64,000 nt of DNA. It comes from Megaleporinus macrocephalus. Taxonomy: Eukaryota > Chordata > Actinopteri > Characiformes > Anostomidae. Position numbers and translations under genes: made by a program. Below the pieces are notes generated by a model that was not told the origin of the DNA, made no database searches, and worked only from the letters and a program-made list of their open reading frames with translations. Positions 60,201 to 64,000 of this stretch are shown here, in pieces (the stretch's first letter is position 1; each line of letters begins with the position of its first letter). Location of the stretch: assembly GCA_021613375.1 (NCBI GenBank), contig CM038725.1, forward strand, positions 14,315,089 to 14,379,088. The letters are read 5' to 3'.

Positions 60201-62039
60201 TGATCCACTCCAGTGCAATGCACATTTACACACCACGTGAGTGTCACTTCGGCACTGAGAATGACCCACCACCCAGATAATGAGTGTGTCTCAAAACCTA
60301 GTGAGCTAGATAGGCAGTATTTTACGTCATAGTATGCGCTCCCGACATGTAGGCTGTCCCAATTCCTACATACCTTAAACATGCTGTCTACTGAGACACC
60401 ATATTTAGACCTGATTTTAAGGAAGCATCGAACGCTTCCTCAGCCGCTAAGACAATCCCATGATGATAGGTAAATCTACGAGCAGTGAAGTCGTTTAAAG
60501 TGATTCTCTCAGGAGTTTTAATGTGTTTCTTGTCATATAATCACACAAAACAGTATTTTATTATCAACTCTGTAACGAGTCGTTGACCAATTTGCAGTTT
60601 TATACTCGAGCCATTAGCATTTATGCTAGCGGATTTTGAAGCCTTGGGCTATTGTTTTGGATGCCGGATGGTAGCTTAGCAACCAGCTAAACCATGGTCG
60701 CGTGCTGCAGTGGGCGGGAACAAGCCGTGACACAGTCTCTCTCTAACTAGAGCGTCTAAATAATCTGTTTTATGAGGAGAGACGTCAGACAGAACGTTGC
60801 CTACATAAACAGCTGCCTACCTAGACAGCCTACTTAGACACTCACTAGGTTTTGAGACACACCAAATATCTGCTCTATGGTGGCCCTTTGGGAGTCCCGA
60901 TCATTGAAGAACAGGGTAAAAAGCGGGATAACAAAATATATAGAGAAACCGATGGACTTCAGTCTGTAATTGTAGAACTACAAGGTGCACCTGCATTGTA
61001 GGTGGAGCTGATAAAATAGACAATGAGTGTGGATACAAGAAGGTGGTTTTAATGTTATGGCTGATCGGTGTAAGCATGCACATCCAACATGAACGCAAGC
61101 TAGGCCACTCATCGTCTTAACCCACCGACCAGTCACGTTACCTGACAGGGATGGAGGTGAAGGGCTTCTTGTAGATGTCTGCCAGCTTGTCCATGACCAC
61201 GGTGGCGGTGGTGAAGATGCGGTAGGTGTGCAGGAAGGTGTTGAGGAAGTCGATGGAGAGGAAGCGCAGGTCAGTCAGCCTCTCCAGCAGCCGCTCCACA
61301 CTGGCGTAGCGGATCTGGGGAACCTTGCAGGAGTTGAGCGTCTTGCTGAAGCAAATGTCAACATCATCTTTATGGAGACGCGCATCGGATCTAATGAGGA
61401 GCACACAGCAAAGCGGCTTTACGACCCGAAGCCTGGGGCAGCATTTACTCCGAGGTGCAATGAATATGCAAGAAGTAGCAATGAATGGCACTTACACAAC
61501 GCTAATAGAGGTTTCTATGGCGAAATATAAAGACAGACAAGGGAAAATTGAAGTGCTTTGTGAATTTGGTTTGACTCAGTTTTCCCGGCTCTTACACACC
61601 CAACTCTGCTCAGGAAGGCCTGTTAACAAGCTGATTAGGGAAAACAGGGGTGCACCAGGACCATGATTGGAATGAAGTGGAAAGAACTGTCTTGCTGGGA
61701 AAATGAAAATACACCTTTTCACCAGTTTTCACTGATATTTAATGAGCAAACACAGTGGTAGCAGTCAGGTAATGAGCTCAAAGGAAATACTGAACAACAA
61801 CACCGATAATAACTACAAGCCACAGGTGCCATGGAAATGCCATAAAGACAGGAGCAGGAGTAGTGGCCATCAGCCGGCAGCACACGCAGACCCACATACA
61901 CATGTACAGCATGAAGGACAGTGAAAACACCCAACATATCAGTCTCTCTAACTTACTTTATCATGTGAGGCACCGTCACTTTTGAGTTCTCCTCAAACAC
62001 ACTGGTCATCAGGCCATTGCAGCGGATGTTATCAATGCA
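17473..62039 (-). CDS. rasgrf2: Ras-specific guanine nucleotide-releasing factor 2 (RASGRF2), C-terminal half
   Basis: Calcium-responsive exchange factor; its CDC25 domain loads GTP on Ras. Fifteen exons join in phase to 665 codons plus stop: 61957-62039, 61142-61390, 54849-55270, 49329-49454, 44852-44941, 42759-42865, 27121-27233, 26921-26981, 22531-22634, 21449-21533, 21139-21336, 19388-19467, 19186-19303, 18990-19058, 17473-17565. Fragment residues 28-130 are the REM module ([20 protein letters not shown]). Residues 130-320 form a Ser/Pro-rich linker. Residues 330-665 are the CDC25 region ([65 protein letters not shown]). It ends [10 protein letters not shown], as RASGRF2 does, not KLPT as I recall for RASGRF1. 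The first exon here starts at phase 0. The DH and PH domains, about 570 residues, lie beyond position 64000. Confidence 0.96.
17566..18989 (-). other. rasgrf2 last intron
   Basis: AT-rich. The segment near 18530-18810 starts with 'aggggccaattatgctta' and looks like an old copy of a fish element whose usual start is 'aaagggcccattatgc'. A 17930-17990 segment resembles the 'gttctcagttgtgttcctgg' repeat type. No extra exon was seen. Confidence 0.5.
18990..19058 (-). CDS. rasgrf2: rasgrf2 exon: CDC25 C-terminal part
   Basis: 69 nt, phase 0, reading [20 protein letters not shown] and then QPK. The acceptor is ACCAACAG|ATC and the donor is AAG|GTGAGA. Confidence 0.95.
19186..19303 (-). CDS. rasgrf2: rasgrf2 exon: CDC25 [10 protein letters not shown] motif
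   Basis: 118 nt, reading [20 protein letters not shown] and then [19 protein letters not shown]. This is the best conserved RasGEF signature ([10 protein letters not shown]). The acceptor is CTCTGCAG|T and the donor is ATG|GTGAAT. Confidence 0.96.
19388..19467 (-). CDS. rasgrf2: rasgrf2 exon: CDC25 helical hairpin region
   Basis: 80 nt, reading [20 protein letters not shown] and then LRETLK plus two bases of Asn. The acceptor is CTATGCAG|ACA and the donor is AGAA|GTGAGA. Confidence 0.95.
19468..21138 (-). other. rasgrf2 intron with a hAT-like relic
   Basis: Apart from the element at 20072-20838, nothing recognised. Confidence 0.6.
20072..20838. mobile_element. hAT-like transposon relic
   Basis: Begins 'tagatcagaggtctgtaata' with CG-rich 'gcggactgcggtccgg', and ends 'aaatacccctgctctag'. 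The ends are imperfect inverted repeats of the CAGGGGT type found in hAT elements. No transposase frame remains. Confidence 0.45.
21139..21336 (-). CDS. rasgrf2: rasgrf2 exon: CDC25 catalytic core
   Basis: 198 nt, phase 0. Reads [20 protein letters not shown], then [20 protein letters not shown], then [20 protein letters not shown] and AKISKQ. The Asn-Asn/His-Asn-Tyr and [11 protein letters not shown] segments belong to the Ras-binding core. The acceptor is GCTGTAG|ATG and the donor is CAG|GTACGT. Confidence 0.96.
21449..21533 (-). CDS. rasgrf2: rasgrf2 exon: CDC25 catalytic domain
   Basis: 85 nt, reading [20 protein letters not shown] and then KTSQHFND. The acceptor is ATCTCAG|G and the donor is GAT|GTGAGG. 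Confidence 0.95.
22531..22634 (-). CDS. rasgrf2: rasgrf2 exon: CDC25 catalytic domain
   Basis: 104 nt, reading [20 protein letters not shown] and then [14 protein letters not shown] plus two bases. The acceptor, CCTTTATAG|GCT, is preceded within about 20 nt by a (TG)n tract on the transcript strand. The donor is ATGA|GTGAGT. Confidence 0.95.
22655..22710. repeat. (CA)n microsatellite, 20 nt from a rasgrf2 splice acceptor
   Basis: About 28 CA dinucleotides; on the transcript strand this is (TG)n directly upstream of the polypyrimidine tract of the exon ending at 22634. Confidence 0.97.
22846..22870. repeat. (CA)n microsatellite
   Basis: About 12 CA dinucleotides flanked by AT repeats. Confidence 0.95.
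23500..25930. repeat. Diverged repeat pair (23500-23760 and 25660-25930)
   Basis: Both contain 'ttttgcttgtcat', 'aagaataaata', 'taggtgcctaggcatgttgt' (with a C/T change) and 'ataagcctcatacagt' in the same order and orientation. They look like a segmental duplication or two copies of one element in the same intron. Confidence 0.7.
26038..26130. repeat. Compound trinucleotide repeat (ATT)n then (AGT)n
   Basis: About 12 ATT units pass into about 18 AGT/GGA-type units within a rasgrf2 intron. The poly-Leu, poly-Val and poly-Ile frames it creates are artefacts. Confidence 0.95.
26921..26981 (-). CDS. rasgrf2: rasgrf2 exon: CDC25 region
   Basis: 61 nt, reading [20 protein letters not shown] after completing an Asn codon. 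The acceptor is ATTGCCAG|T and the donor is ATG|GTGAGT. Confidence 0.93.
27121..27233 (-). CDS. rasgrf2: rasgrf2 exon: CDC25 region
   Basis: 113 nt, reading [20 protein letters not shown] and then [17 protein letters not shown] plus two bases. The acceptor is TCGTGCAG|GAC and the donor is CTAAA|GTAGGT. It follows an intron of about 15.5 kb. Confidence 0.95.
27816..27890. repeat. Palindromic MITE-like core
   Basis: 'ttccaccttaaatagtgcag' pairs with the complement of the right arm ending 'taaggtggaa', giving arms of about 23 nt with mismatches. A second copy of this palindrome is at 56390-56455. Confidence 0.6.
29140..29780. promoter_or_regulatory. Candidate conserved non-coding element
   Basis: High-complexity, repeat-free block of balanced composition with homeobox-like TAAT cores and 'gctgcatgtggag'-type stretches; unlike the flanking AT-rich intron. 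Conservation itself is not tested. Confidence 0.25.
32580..32960. promoter_or_regulatory. Candidate conserved non-coding element
   Basis: Repeat-free, high-complexity block containing 'tatgctcgctctgaaaaatg', 'aattacaggatgtcatttcc' and 'ttcaaagatggcacc'. Composition differs from its surroundings. Inference only. Confidence 0.25.
33370..33625. promoter_or_regulatory. Candidate conserved non-coding element
   Basis: GC-richer block with 'gtgctaattaataatgcaac' (homeobox-like TAATTA) and 'caaacaattatcctcatta'. A 118-codon open frame on the minus strand overlaps it but has no recognisable protein. Confidence 0.25.
33864..34303 (+). mobile_element. Tc1/mariner-derived element, 440 bp
   Basis: Imperfect inverted ends: TACACTATATTGCCAAAGTA at the left and the complement TACACTATACTGCCAAAAGT at the right. 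Inside, a segment reads [10 protein letters not shown], a degraded NPIEHLW transposase motif. The reading frame is broken. Confidence 0.75.
35290..35333. repeat. Imperfect (ATT)n repeat
   Basis: Short ATT-rich microsatellite with ACT and ATC interruptions. Confidence 0.9.
35880..36140. promoter_or_regulatory. Candidate conserved non-coding element
   Basis: Repeat-free block with 'gccagccaatttaaac', 'gatcaatgcaattagtctgc' and 'gcaaattgcatgatggccac'. It directly precedes a (GT)n tract. Inference only. Confidence 0.25.
36212..36248. repeat. (GT)n microsatellite
   Basis: About 18 GT dinucleotides. Confidence 0.97.
37700..38110. promoter_or_regulatory. Candidate conserved non-coding element
   Basis: High-complexity block with 'cctttattgctgttattgag' and 'gggcccaataaaggcagac', flanked by AT-rich repeat-bearing sequence. 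Conservation not tested. Confidence 0.25.
38640..39330 (+). mobile_element. LINE fragment (L1/Tx1-like ORF2 C-terminal end), broken
   Basis: Translation in shifting frames gives [18 protein letters not shown], then [26 protein letters not shown], and [15 protein letters not shown]. These follow the order seen at the end of L1/Tx1-type ORF2 proteins in fish (WERDL, TPVRL, CxxC-like, KKxIL). Stops and frameshifts are present. The element ends in an AATAAA/AT-rich tail at about 39315. Confidence 0.7.
39573..39814. mobile_element. MITE-like element, family of 54241-54496
   Basis: Ends 'cactggacagcgatgatat' and starts 'atatcattgctctccaaag' (imperfect inverted ends). The interior has 'acgacagctgccatttacat' and 'gaatggaccaatagaa'. 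Confidence 0.7.
40715..40885. mobile_element. Short dispersed fish repeat
   Basis: 'gtgtttcccaactctgaagg' followed by 'cacacctgatttaactaatc' and a return arm 'ggagggcttggaaacac': the layout of a common palindromic fish repeat, also seen weakly at 7305-7480. It adjoins the start of the 71-bp array. Confidence 0.5.
40888..42750. repeat. 71-bp minisatellite, about 26 copies, reaching a splice donor
   Basis: The unit runs ctgcagaactacagttctgt, cttactgaatctcagctaaa, agcctggctgggtgttctat, agaaagaaaag. The middle is homogeneous. Copies after about 42190 are increasingly diverged, and the last recognisable bases (gcagtaatcacagt) end near 42750, about 7 nt from the donor at 42757-42758. Confidence 0.96.
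42759..42865 (-). CDS. rasgrf2: rasgrf2 exon: start of CDC25 region
   Basis: 107 nt, reading [20 protein letters not shown] and then [15 protein letters not shown]. The acceptor is TTTCAAG|TT. The donor, CAG|GTTTGC, is weak, and a 71-bp tandem array begins almost at once after it in the transcript. Confidence 0.95.
42866..44851 (-). other. rasgrf2 intron
   Basis: AT-rich sequence with a small (TA)n tract at 43573-43590. Between about 43140 and 44640 lies what may be a long degraded element starting 'gttaaaggtcccactcgtga'. No protein or exon recognised. Confidence 0.5.
44852..44941 (-). CDS. rasgrf2: rasgrf2 exon: linker ([13 protein letters not shown] type)
   Basis: 90 nt, reading [20 protein letters not shown] and then AAAGHSSPP. 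The [16 protein letters not shown] stretch is characteristic of RasGRF proteins. The acceptor is CCTTTCAG|TC and the donor is CCAG|GTACTC. A second frame is open across the same exon but does not splice in phase. Confidence 0.93.
47664..48717. mobile_element. hAT-like non-autonomous transposon, about 1.05 kb, with an insertion
   Basis: Inverted ends: TAGGGATTTAATGATACAC at the left and the complement TAGGGATGTAACGATACATC at the right. The flanking 8 bp are ggaataag and gcaataaa, a plausible decayed target duplication. A separate dispersed repeat sits inside at 47881-48090. Confidence 0.7.
47881..48090 (-). mobile_element. SINE-like dispersed repeat, nested in the hAT-like element
   Basis: 'tcaagtttatttgtatagtg' then 'gtcacaaagcagctttatag' and 'ttaagaggaaccagactc'. 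It is the reverse of the copy at 49780-50050. Confidence 0.6.
49329..49454 (-). CDS. rasgrf2: rasgrf2 exon: linker ([10 protein letters not shown])
   Basis: 126 nt. Reads [20 protein letters not shown] and then [36 protein letters not shown] is conserved in RASGRF2. The acceptor is GCTCAG|CT and the donor is GGAG|GTAACT. Confidence 0.92.
49590..49780. mobile_element. MITE-like element, family of 54241-54496, degraded
   Basis: 'atttgaacatggcagctgct', 'gtttacattgtgtaaag' and 'gaatggaccagtagaac' match the interior of the copy at 39573-39814. Confidence 0.6.
49780..50050 (+). mobile_element. SINE-like dispersed repeat
   Basis: 'gggttctctcaaggtatctt', 'tgtaaagctgctttgagaca', 'gttgtaaaaagcactgtata' and a (TTGA)n tail. 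This is a common fish repeat, opposite in orientation to the nested copy at 47881. Confidence 0.65.
50104..50402 (+). mobile_element. Dispersed teleost repeat with (ATCC)n start
   Basis: (ATCC)n, then 'cgcaagtcggggtcacgg', 'tttagagtgaccaatctact', 'accggagtacccggagga' and 'aacccagatcgtcttgc'. This is one of the most widespread fish repeats. The open frames across it are not host genes. Confidence 0.75.
52490..53340. promoter_or_regulatory. Candidate conserved non-coding element (largest in the window)
   Basis: About 850 bp without repeats, rich in homeobox-like sites (gtgattattgcattatcact, gagaacaattatgggcccg) and mixed-composition words typical of deeply conserved vertebrate enhancers (tttagcatgcaactgatttc, catttgtcgaatgaagaatg). 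Intronic in rasgrf2. Inference from texture only. Confidence 0.35.
54241..54496. mobile_element. MITE, 256 bp, with terminal inverted repeats
   Basis: Left end 'gtatatcgtcgctgtccatt' then gaaaaa. The right end 'ttttcactggacagcgatga' then tat is its complement with few mismatches. The interior includes 'catggaatttgcacaaaatg'. Family relatives at 5590, 39573 and 49590. Confidence 0.75.
54849..55270 (-). CDS. rasgrf2: rasgrf2 exon: Ser/Pro-rich linker
   Basis: 422 nt. Starts [20 protein letters not shown]. Includes [20 protein letters not shown] and [20 protein letters not shown], then a low-complexity Ser/Pro/Thr stretch and [19 protein letters not shown]. It ends [10 protein letters not shown] plus one base. 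RKFSSPPPL and RKLSL are conserved in RasGRF proteins and are likely phosphorylation sites. The acceptor is CATCTCAG|G and the donor is AGAG|GTACGA. Confidence 0.94.
55400..55503. mobile_element. Short TIR element of the 'gtgccatatcgtatcg' type, copy 1
   Basis: Starts 'taggggtgtgccatatcgta' and ends 'gccatatcacccatccctaa', which are inverted to each other. A typical hAT-like short fish element. Confidence 0.65.
55595..55765. mobile_element. Short TIR element of the 'gtgccatatcgtatcg' type, copy 2
   Basis: Starts 'taggagtgtgccatatcata' and ends 'ggccatatcgcccaccccta', inverted to each other. It lies about 90 bp from copy 1 in the same orientation. Confidence 0.65.
56390..56455. repeat. Palindromic MITE-like core, second copy
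   Basis: 'ttccaccttaagtgctacag' and the returning 'acattcaaggtggaa'. Same palindrome as at 27816-27890. Confidence 0.5.
57070..57210. mobile_element. Mariner-like MITE fragment
   Basis: 'tgtccaaaagttggtggaca' and 'ttctgggaaggctttacttt' match a common fish mariner-derived repeat. Confidence 0.5.
57216..57310. mobile_element. ATCGGCCGATAT-type repeat fragment
   Basis: 'tatcggttggccgatatata' and 'atcggcatcggccaatatca' are mirrored copies of the core of a widespread vertebrate repeat. Confidence 0.5.
58704..58796 (-). CDS. Possible cassette exon of rasgrf2
   Basis: A 93-nt open segment in the intron between the REM exon and the Ser/Pro exon. The acceptor is ATCACACAG|GG and the donor is CAAA|GTAACA. 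Its phase matches both neighbours exactly, so it would insert 31 residues ([20 protein letters not shown], then KIRKIALDQ). About two thirds of third codon positions are G or C in an AT-rich intron, which looks like coding. I do not recall this segment in mammalian RASGRF2, so it may be fish-specific, alternative, or chance. Confidence 0.4.
59819..61070. mobile_element. Non-autonomous DNA transposon interrupted by a second element
   Basis: Left end 'cgccaatcagtcataacatt'. Right end 'aatgttatggctgatcggtg', its near-complement. Known interior words: 'gacactgacatggtggtgg', 'gtgtgttgtgctggtgtaag', 'cactgagaatgacccaccac'. Without the insert it is about 670 bp. Confidence 0.75.
60284..60862. mobile_element. 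Nested DNA transposon, 579 bp
   Basis: 22-nt terminal inverted repeats, near perfect: GTGTGTCTCAAAACCTAGTG at the left, and the right end at 60841-60862 is its complement. It sits within the element at 59819-61070, splitting a 'ccacccaaataat'-like word. Confidence 0.8.
61142..61390 (-). CDS. rasgrf2: rasgrf2 exon: REM (RasGEF N-terminal) module
   Basis: 249 nt. Reads [20 protein letters not shown], then [20 protein letters not shown], then [20 protein letters not shown] and on to KKPFTSIPV. The REM helices support the catalytic hairpin of the CDC25 domain. The acceptor is CATTAG|ATC and the donor is GTCAG|GTAACG. Confidence 0.95.
61391..61956 (-). other. rasgrf2 intron (566 nt)
   Basis: Short intron between the first two visible exons. 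No repeat or further exon recognised. Confidence 0.8.
61957..62039 (-). CDS. rasgrf2: rasgrf2 exon: linker before REM
   Basis: 83 nt, reading [20 protein letters not shown] and then VTVPHMI plus two bases of Lys. The acceptor is TTTTATAG|TGC and the donor is AAA|GTAAGT. It is the most 5' exon of the gene visible here. Confidence 0.93.
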
Positions 62040-63231
62040 CTATAAAAAAAAAATAGAAGAAATAATAGAAGAGTTAATTGATTATTAGATATTCCTTATT
62101 GGATATTACATCATGAGCATAAATATAGTGTATACTGGAGAGGGTCATGCAGCAACATTCTTTTTTACATTATGCACATATTGAAACCATATTGCTCTAA
62201 AAGGTTTACATTACACAACAATTTTATATTGATCATGACTAAGAAACAATACTGGATGTAGAAATTCTATATCCAGTCCATGTATTAGGTTAATATAGTT
62301 GCTGATATATTGTTGTCCACTACATTGGATCTGTGCAGCACTTGTAACCTTATAGGCACACATACTGTAGACATGCTCACAAGTTGCTTCATGTAAGTAC
62401 AAATCATGCCTGGAGTCTCATGCGTGCCAAATTGAATGTTTAGTAGAGAATTATTAGCTGCAGGCACTGCATTTTACAAAAGCAAGAGCTCTACTAAAGC
62501 CTGCCAGGTTTAACACGGCTTCAAGTAATGAGCCTTTTATTGTAGGAATACATTTAGTCTGAGGGACAGAACTAATGAACTACATGCTGTGAATGCAGTG
62601 TTTAAAGAAAAGAGGCAACACGTTCTAACTTTGCTGCTTAGGCTGTAGGTTCTAGAAGCAAGTATAGCTAGCTAGCGTAATAATCCAGTTGAAGGTTATA
62701 ATTTAACATTAGTTAAACTAGTTACTACGCTAACACACTGAGCTTCAGAACCACATGCAGACCAAGTGTTTTAAGTAGTTTTTCCAATGTTTTTTTTAAC
62801 ACTGCATTCACTGCATGTAGTGCTGAGTTCTGTCCATCTGACTGAAGTTTTTCCTATAACATAAGTATGATGCTGCTGGGAGGCCGTTATGACTGGATCT
62901 GGCTCTAGCTAAACTGAAGGGCAAGACTTGCGTGTAGGACAGGAAAAGTATGCTTTAGTTTTGGGTCAGAGTCAAGTCCTTTATCTGACCTATGCGTTTT
63001 GGATAAATTGGCCAGTGTTCAGATACAGGCTAACTAATAAACTGCCTATACTTATTAACTCTCTGCCTAATAAACAATAAACAGATTGGCGGGGTGTTAC
63101 TTAAGGACAACAAAACCATTGAGACTTCACCAGTAGAGTGATCTCTCAGTACTAACATGCATTAAAGGATCCTCAGGAGAGCAATGAGGTAATTCCCTAG
63201 AGATATGCTCCCCCCTTTCTCTCTCTCTCTC

Positions 63232-63262
<31 letters not shown>

Positions 63263-64000
63263 AGCTGATGCATGTGCGCTGATGCAGCCATTGTTTTTTT
63301 AGGCATGTTAGAATAAGACACACAAATACGCAAGGCTCTCATGAATGGAACCGGGAAGTGTTGGAAGTGTGCGGTGTAAATACATGATAGCAGAAGTAGC
63401 AGTAGTCCCTGGTATAGACCACATAGGCAGTTGTCTAGTGCGACAGCTCACCAGGGCCAGCACCAGCACATTGTGTTTAACATAGGAGCTCCTGAAATAG
63501 TGCACACTGGGTCCAATGTACTAAGCCTTTCGCACCGGTTTCAAACGTGCAGTTTATGGATGATGTGGAGAAATACTCTTGACAGGAAGTATAAAGGAGC
63601 ATATTTGGGTGGGCTGGATGGTCCTCCCACTCTCTCCATCACTCATTACTCAGCATTGCTAGCCAATGTGTTTGTTAACTAACATAACCAGGCTACTCTG
63701 GTAGTATGCTGGAGGTATTGTGTGAATGAGTGAGACCCAGCTAGTGGGTGGAACTGGATCCAGATATACTGGGAGAAGAACTGGGGTAAACGACAAAAAA
63801 GACACACTAGAAACACTGAAACACAAGCCGCATCACATTGAATCTGGCACTGCCACTTGTGCTGTGACAGCTATTCCTCAAAATTCCTCTAAATCGCTGG
63901 CTTCTGATGTTTCATAGATGTTTGTTTAATTTTGGGAAACCAGCATTTAATGCTTAGGAACCTCGTTAACACATTAAAAAGGTGCGTCTTTATGCCGGGA
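62040..64000 (-). other. rasgrf2 intron, partial, running off the window
   Basis: No exon of the DH/PH2 region was found. Only a (CT)n tract at 63217-63262 stands out. Confidence 0.7.
63217..63262. repeat. (CT)n microsatellite
   Basis: About 22 CT units with a single interruption (CCCT). Confidence 0.95.

Larger units (their letters stand above)
55271..61141 (-). other. rasgrf2 intron between the REM and Ser/Pro exons
   Basis: Contains ATATCG-type elements, a palindromic MITE core, a mariner relic, the possible cassette exon, and a nested transposon pair. The stretch 57310-58690 holds no recognised feature. Confidence 0.6.

Noticed and set aside
61228..61666. Plus-strand open frames of 100-113 codons
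   Set aside because: Antisense shadows of the REM exon of rasgrf2, which is conserved on the minus strand.

Overview
The window is vertebrate nuclear DNA, almost certainly from a teleost fish. Introns are AT-rich, splice sites are GT-AG, and there are many microsatellites, MITE-like elements and Tc1, hAT and LINE relics of kinds common in fish. It carries parts of two protein-coding genes, both on the minus strand and in tandem. There is no sign of prokaryotic, plasmid or phage content.

Left part (1-12250): ckmt2, sarcomeric mitochondrial creatine kinase. Eight consecutive coding exon positions can be read in phase, from the start codon at 10832-10834 to a donor at 1221. The final coding exon lies beyond the left edge. 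A probable 5' untranslated exon and CCAAT-rich promoter sit near 12040-12170. The fifth coding exon exists twice (5367-5452 and 4527-4612): both copies are 86 nt, intact and spliceable, and they differ by three residues but by many silent changes. This looks like a mutually exclusive exon pair and is the main finding. A 58-bp minisatellite of about 26 copies (7777-9301) fills a neighbouring intron.

Middle (12250-17470): the gap between the promoter of ckmt2 and the stop codon of the next gene, with microsatellites, transposon relics and one candidate conserved element.

Right part (17473-64000): the 3' half of rasgrf2, a Ras/Rac exchange factor. Fifteen exons from 62039 down to 17473 join in phase into 665 residues plus stop. 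They cover the REM (RasGEF N-terminal) module, a Ser/Pro-rich linker and the whole CDC25 catalytic domain. The N-terminal PH-IQ-DH-PH half lies beyond the right edge. A 71-bp minisatellite of about 26 copies (40888-42750) runs to within about 10 nt of a weak splice donor. A (TG)n tract lies just upstream of another exon's acceptor. A phase-exact, coding-like 93-nt segment (58704-58796) may be a cassette exon.

The order and orientation (RASGRF2 followed by CKMT2 on one strand) match human 5q14, so this is an ancient syntenic block. The two proteins act separately: one in mitochondrial phosphocreatine energetics, the other in Ras signalling. Family comparisons are from memory of vertebrate proteins; no database was searched.
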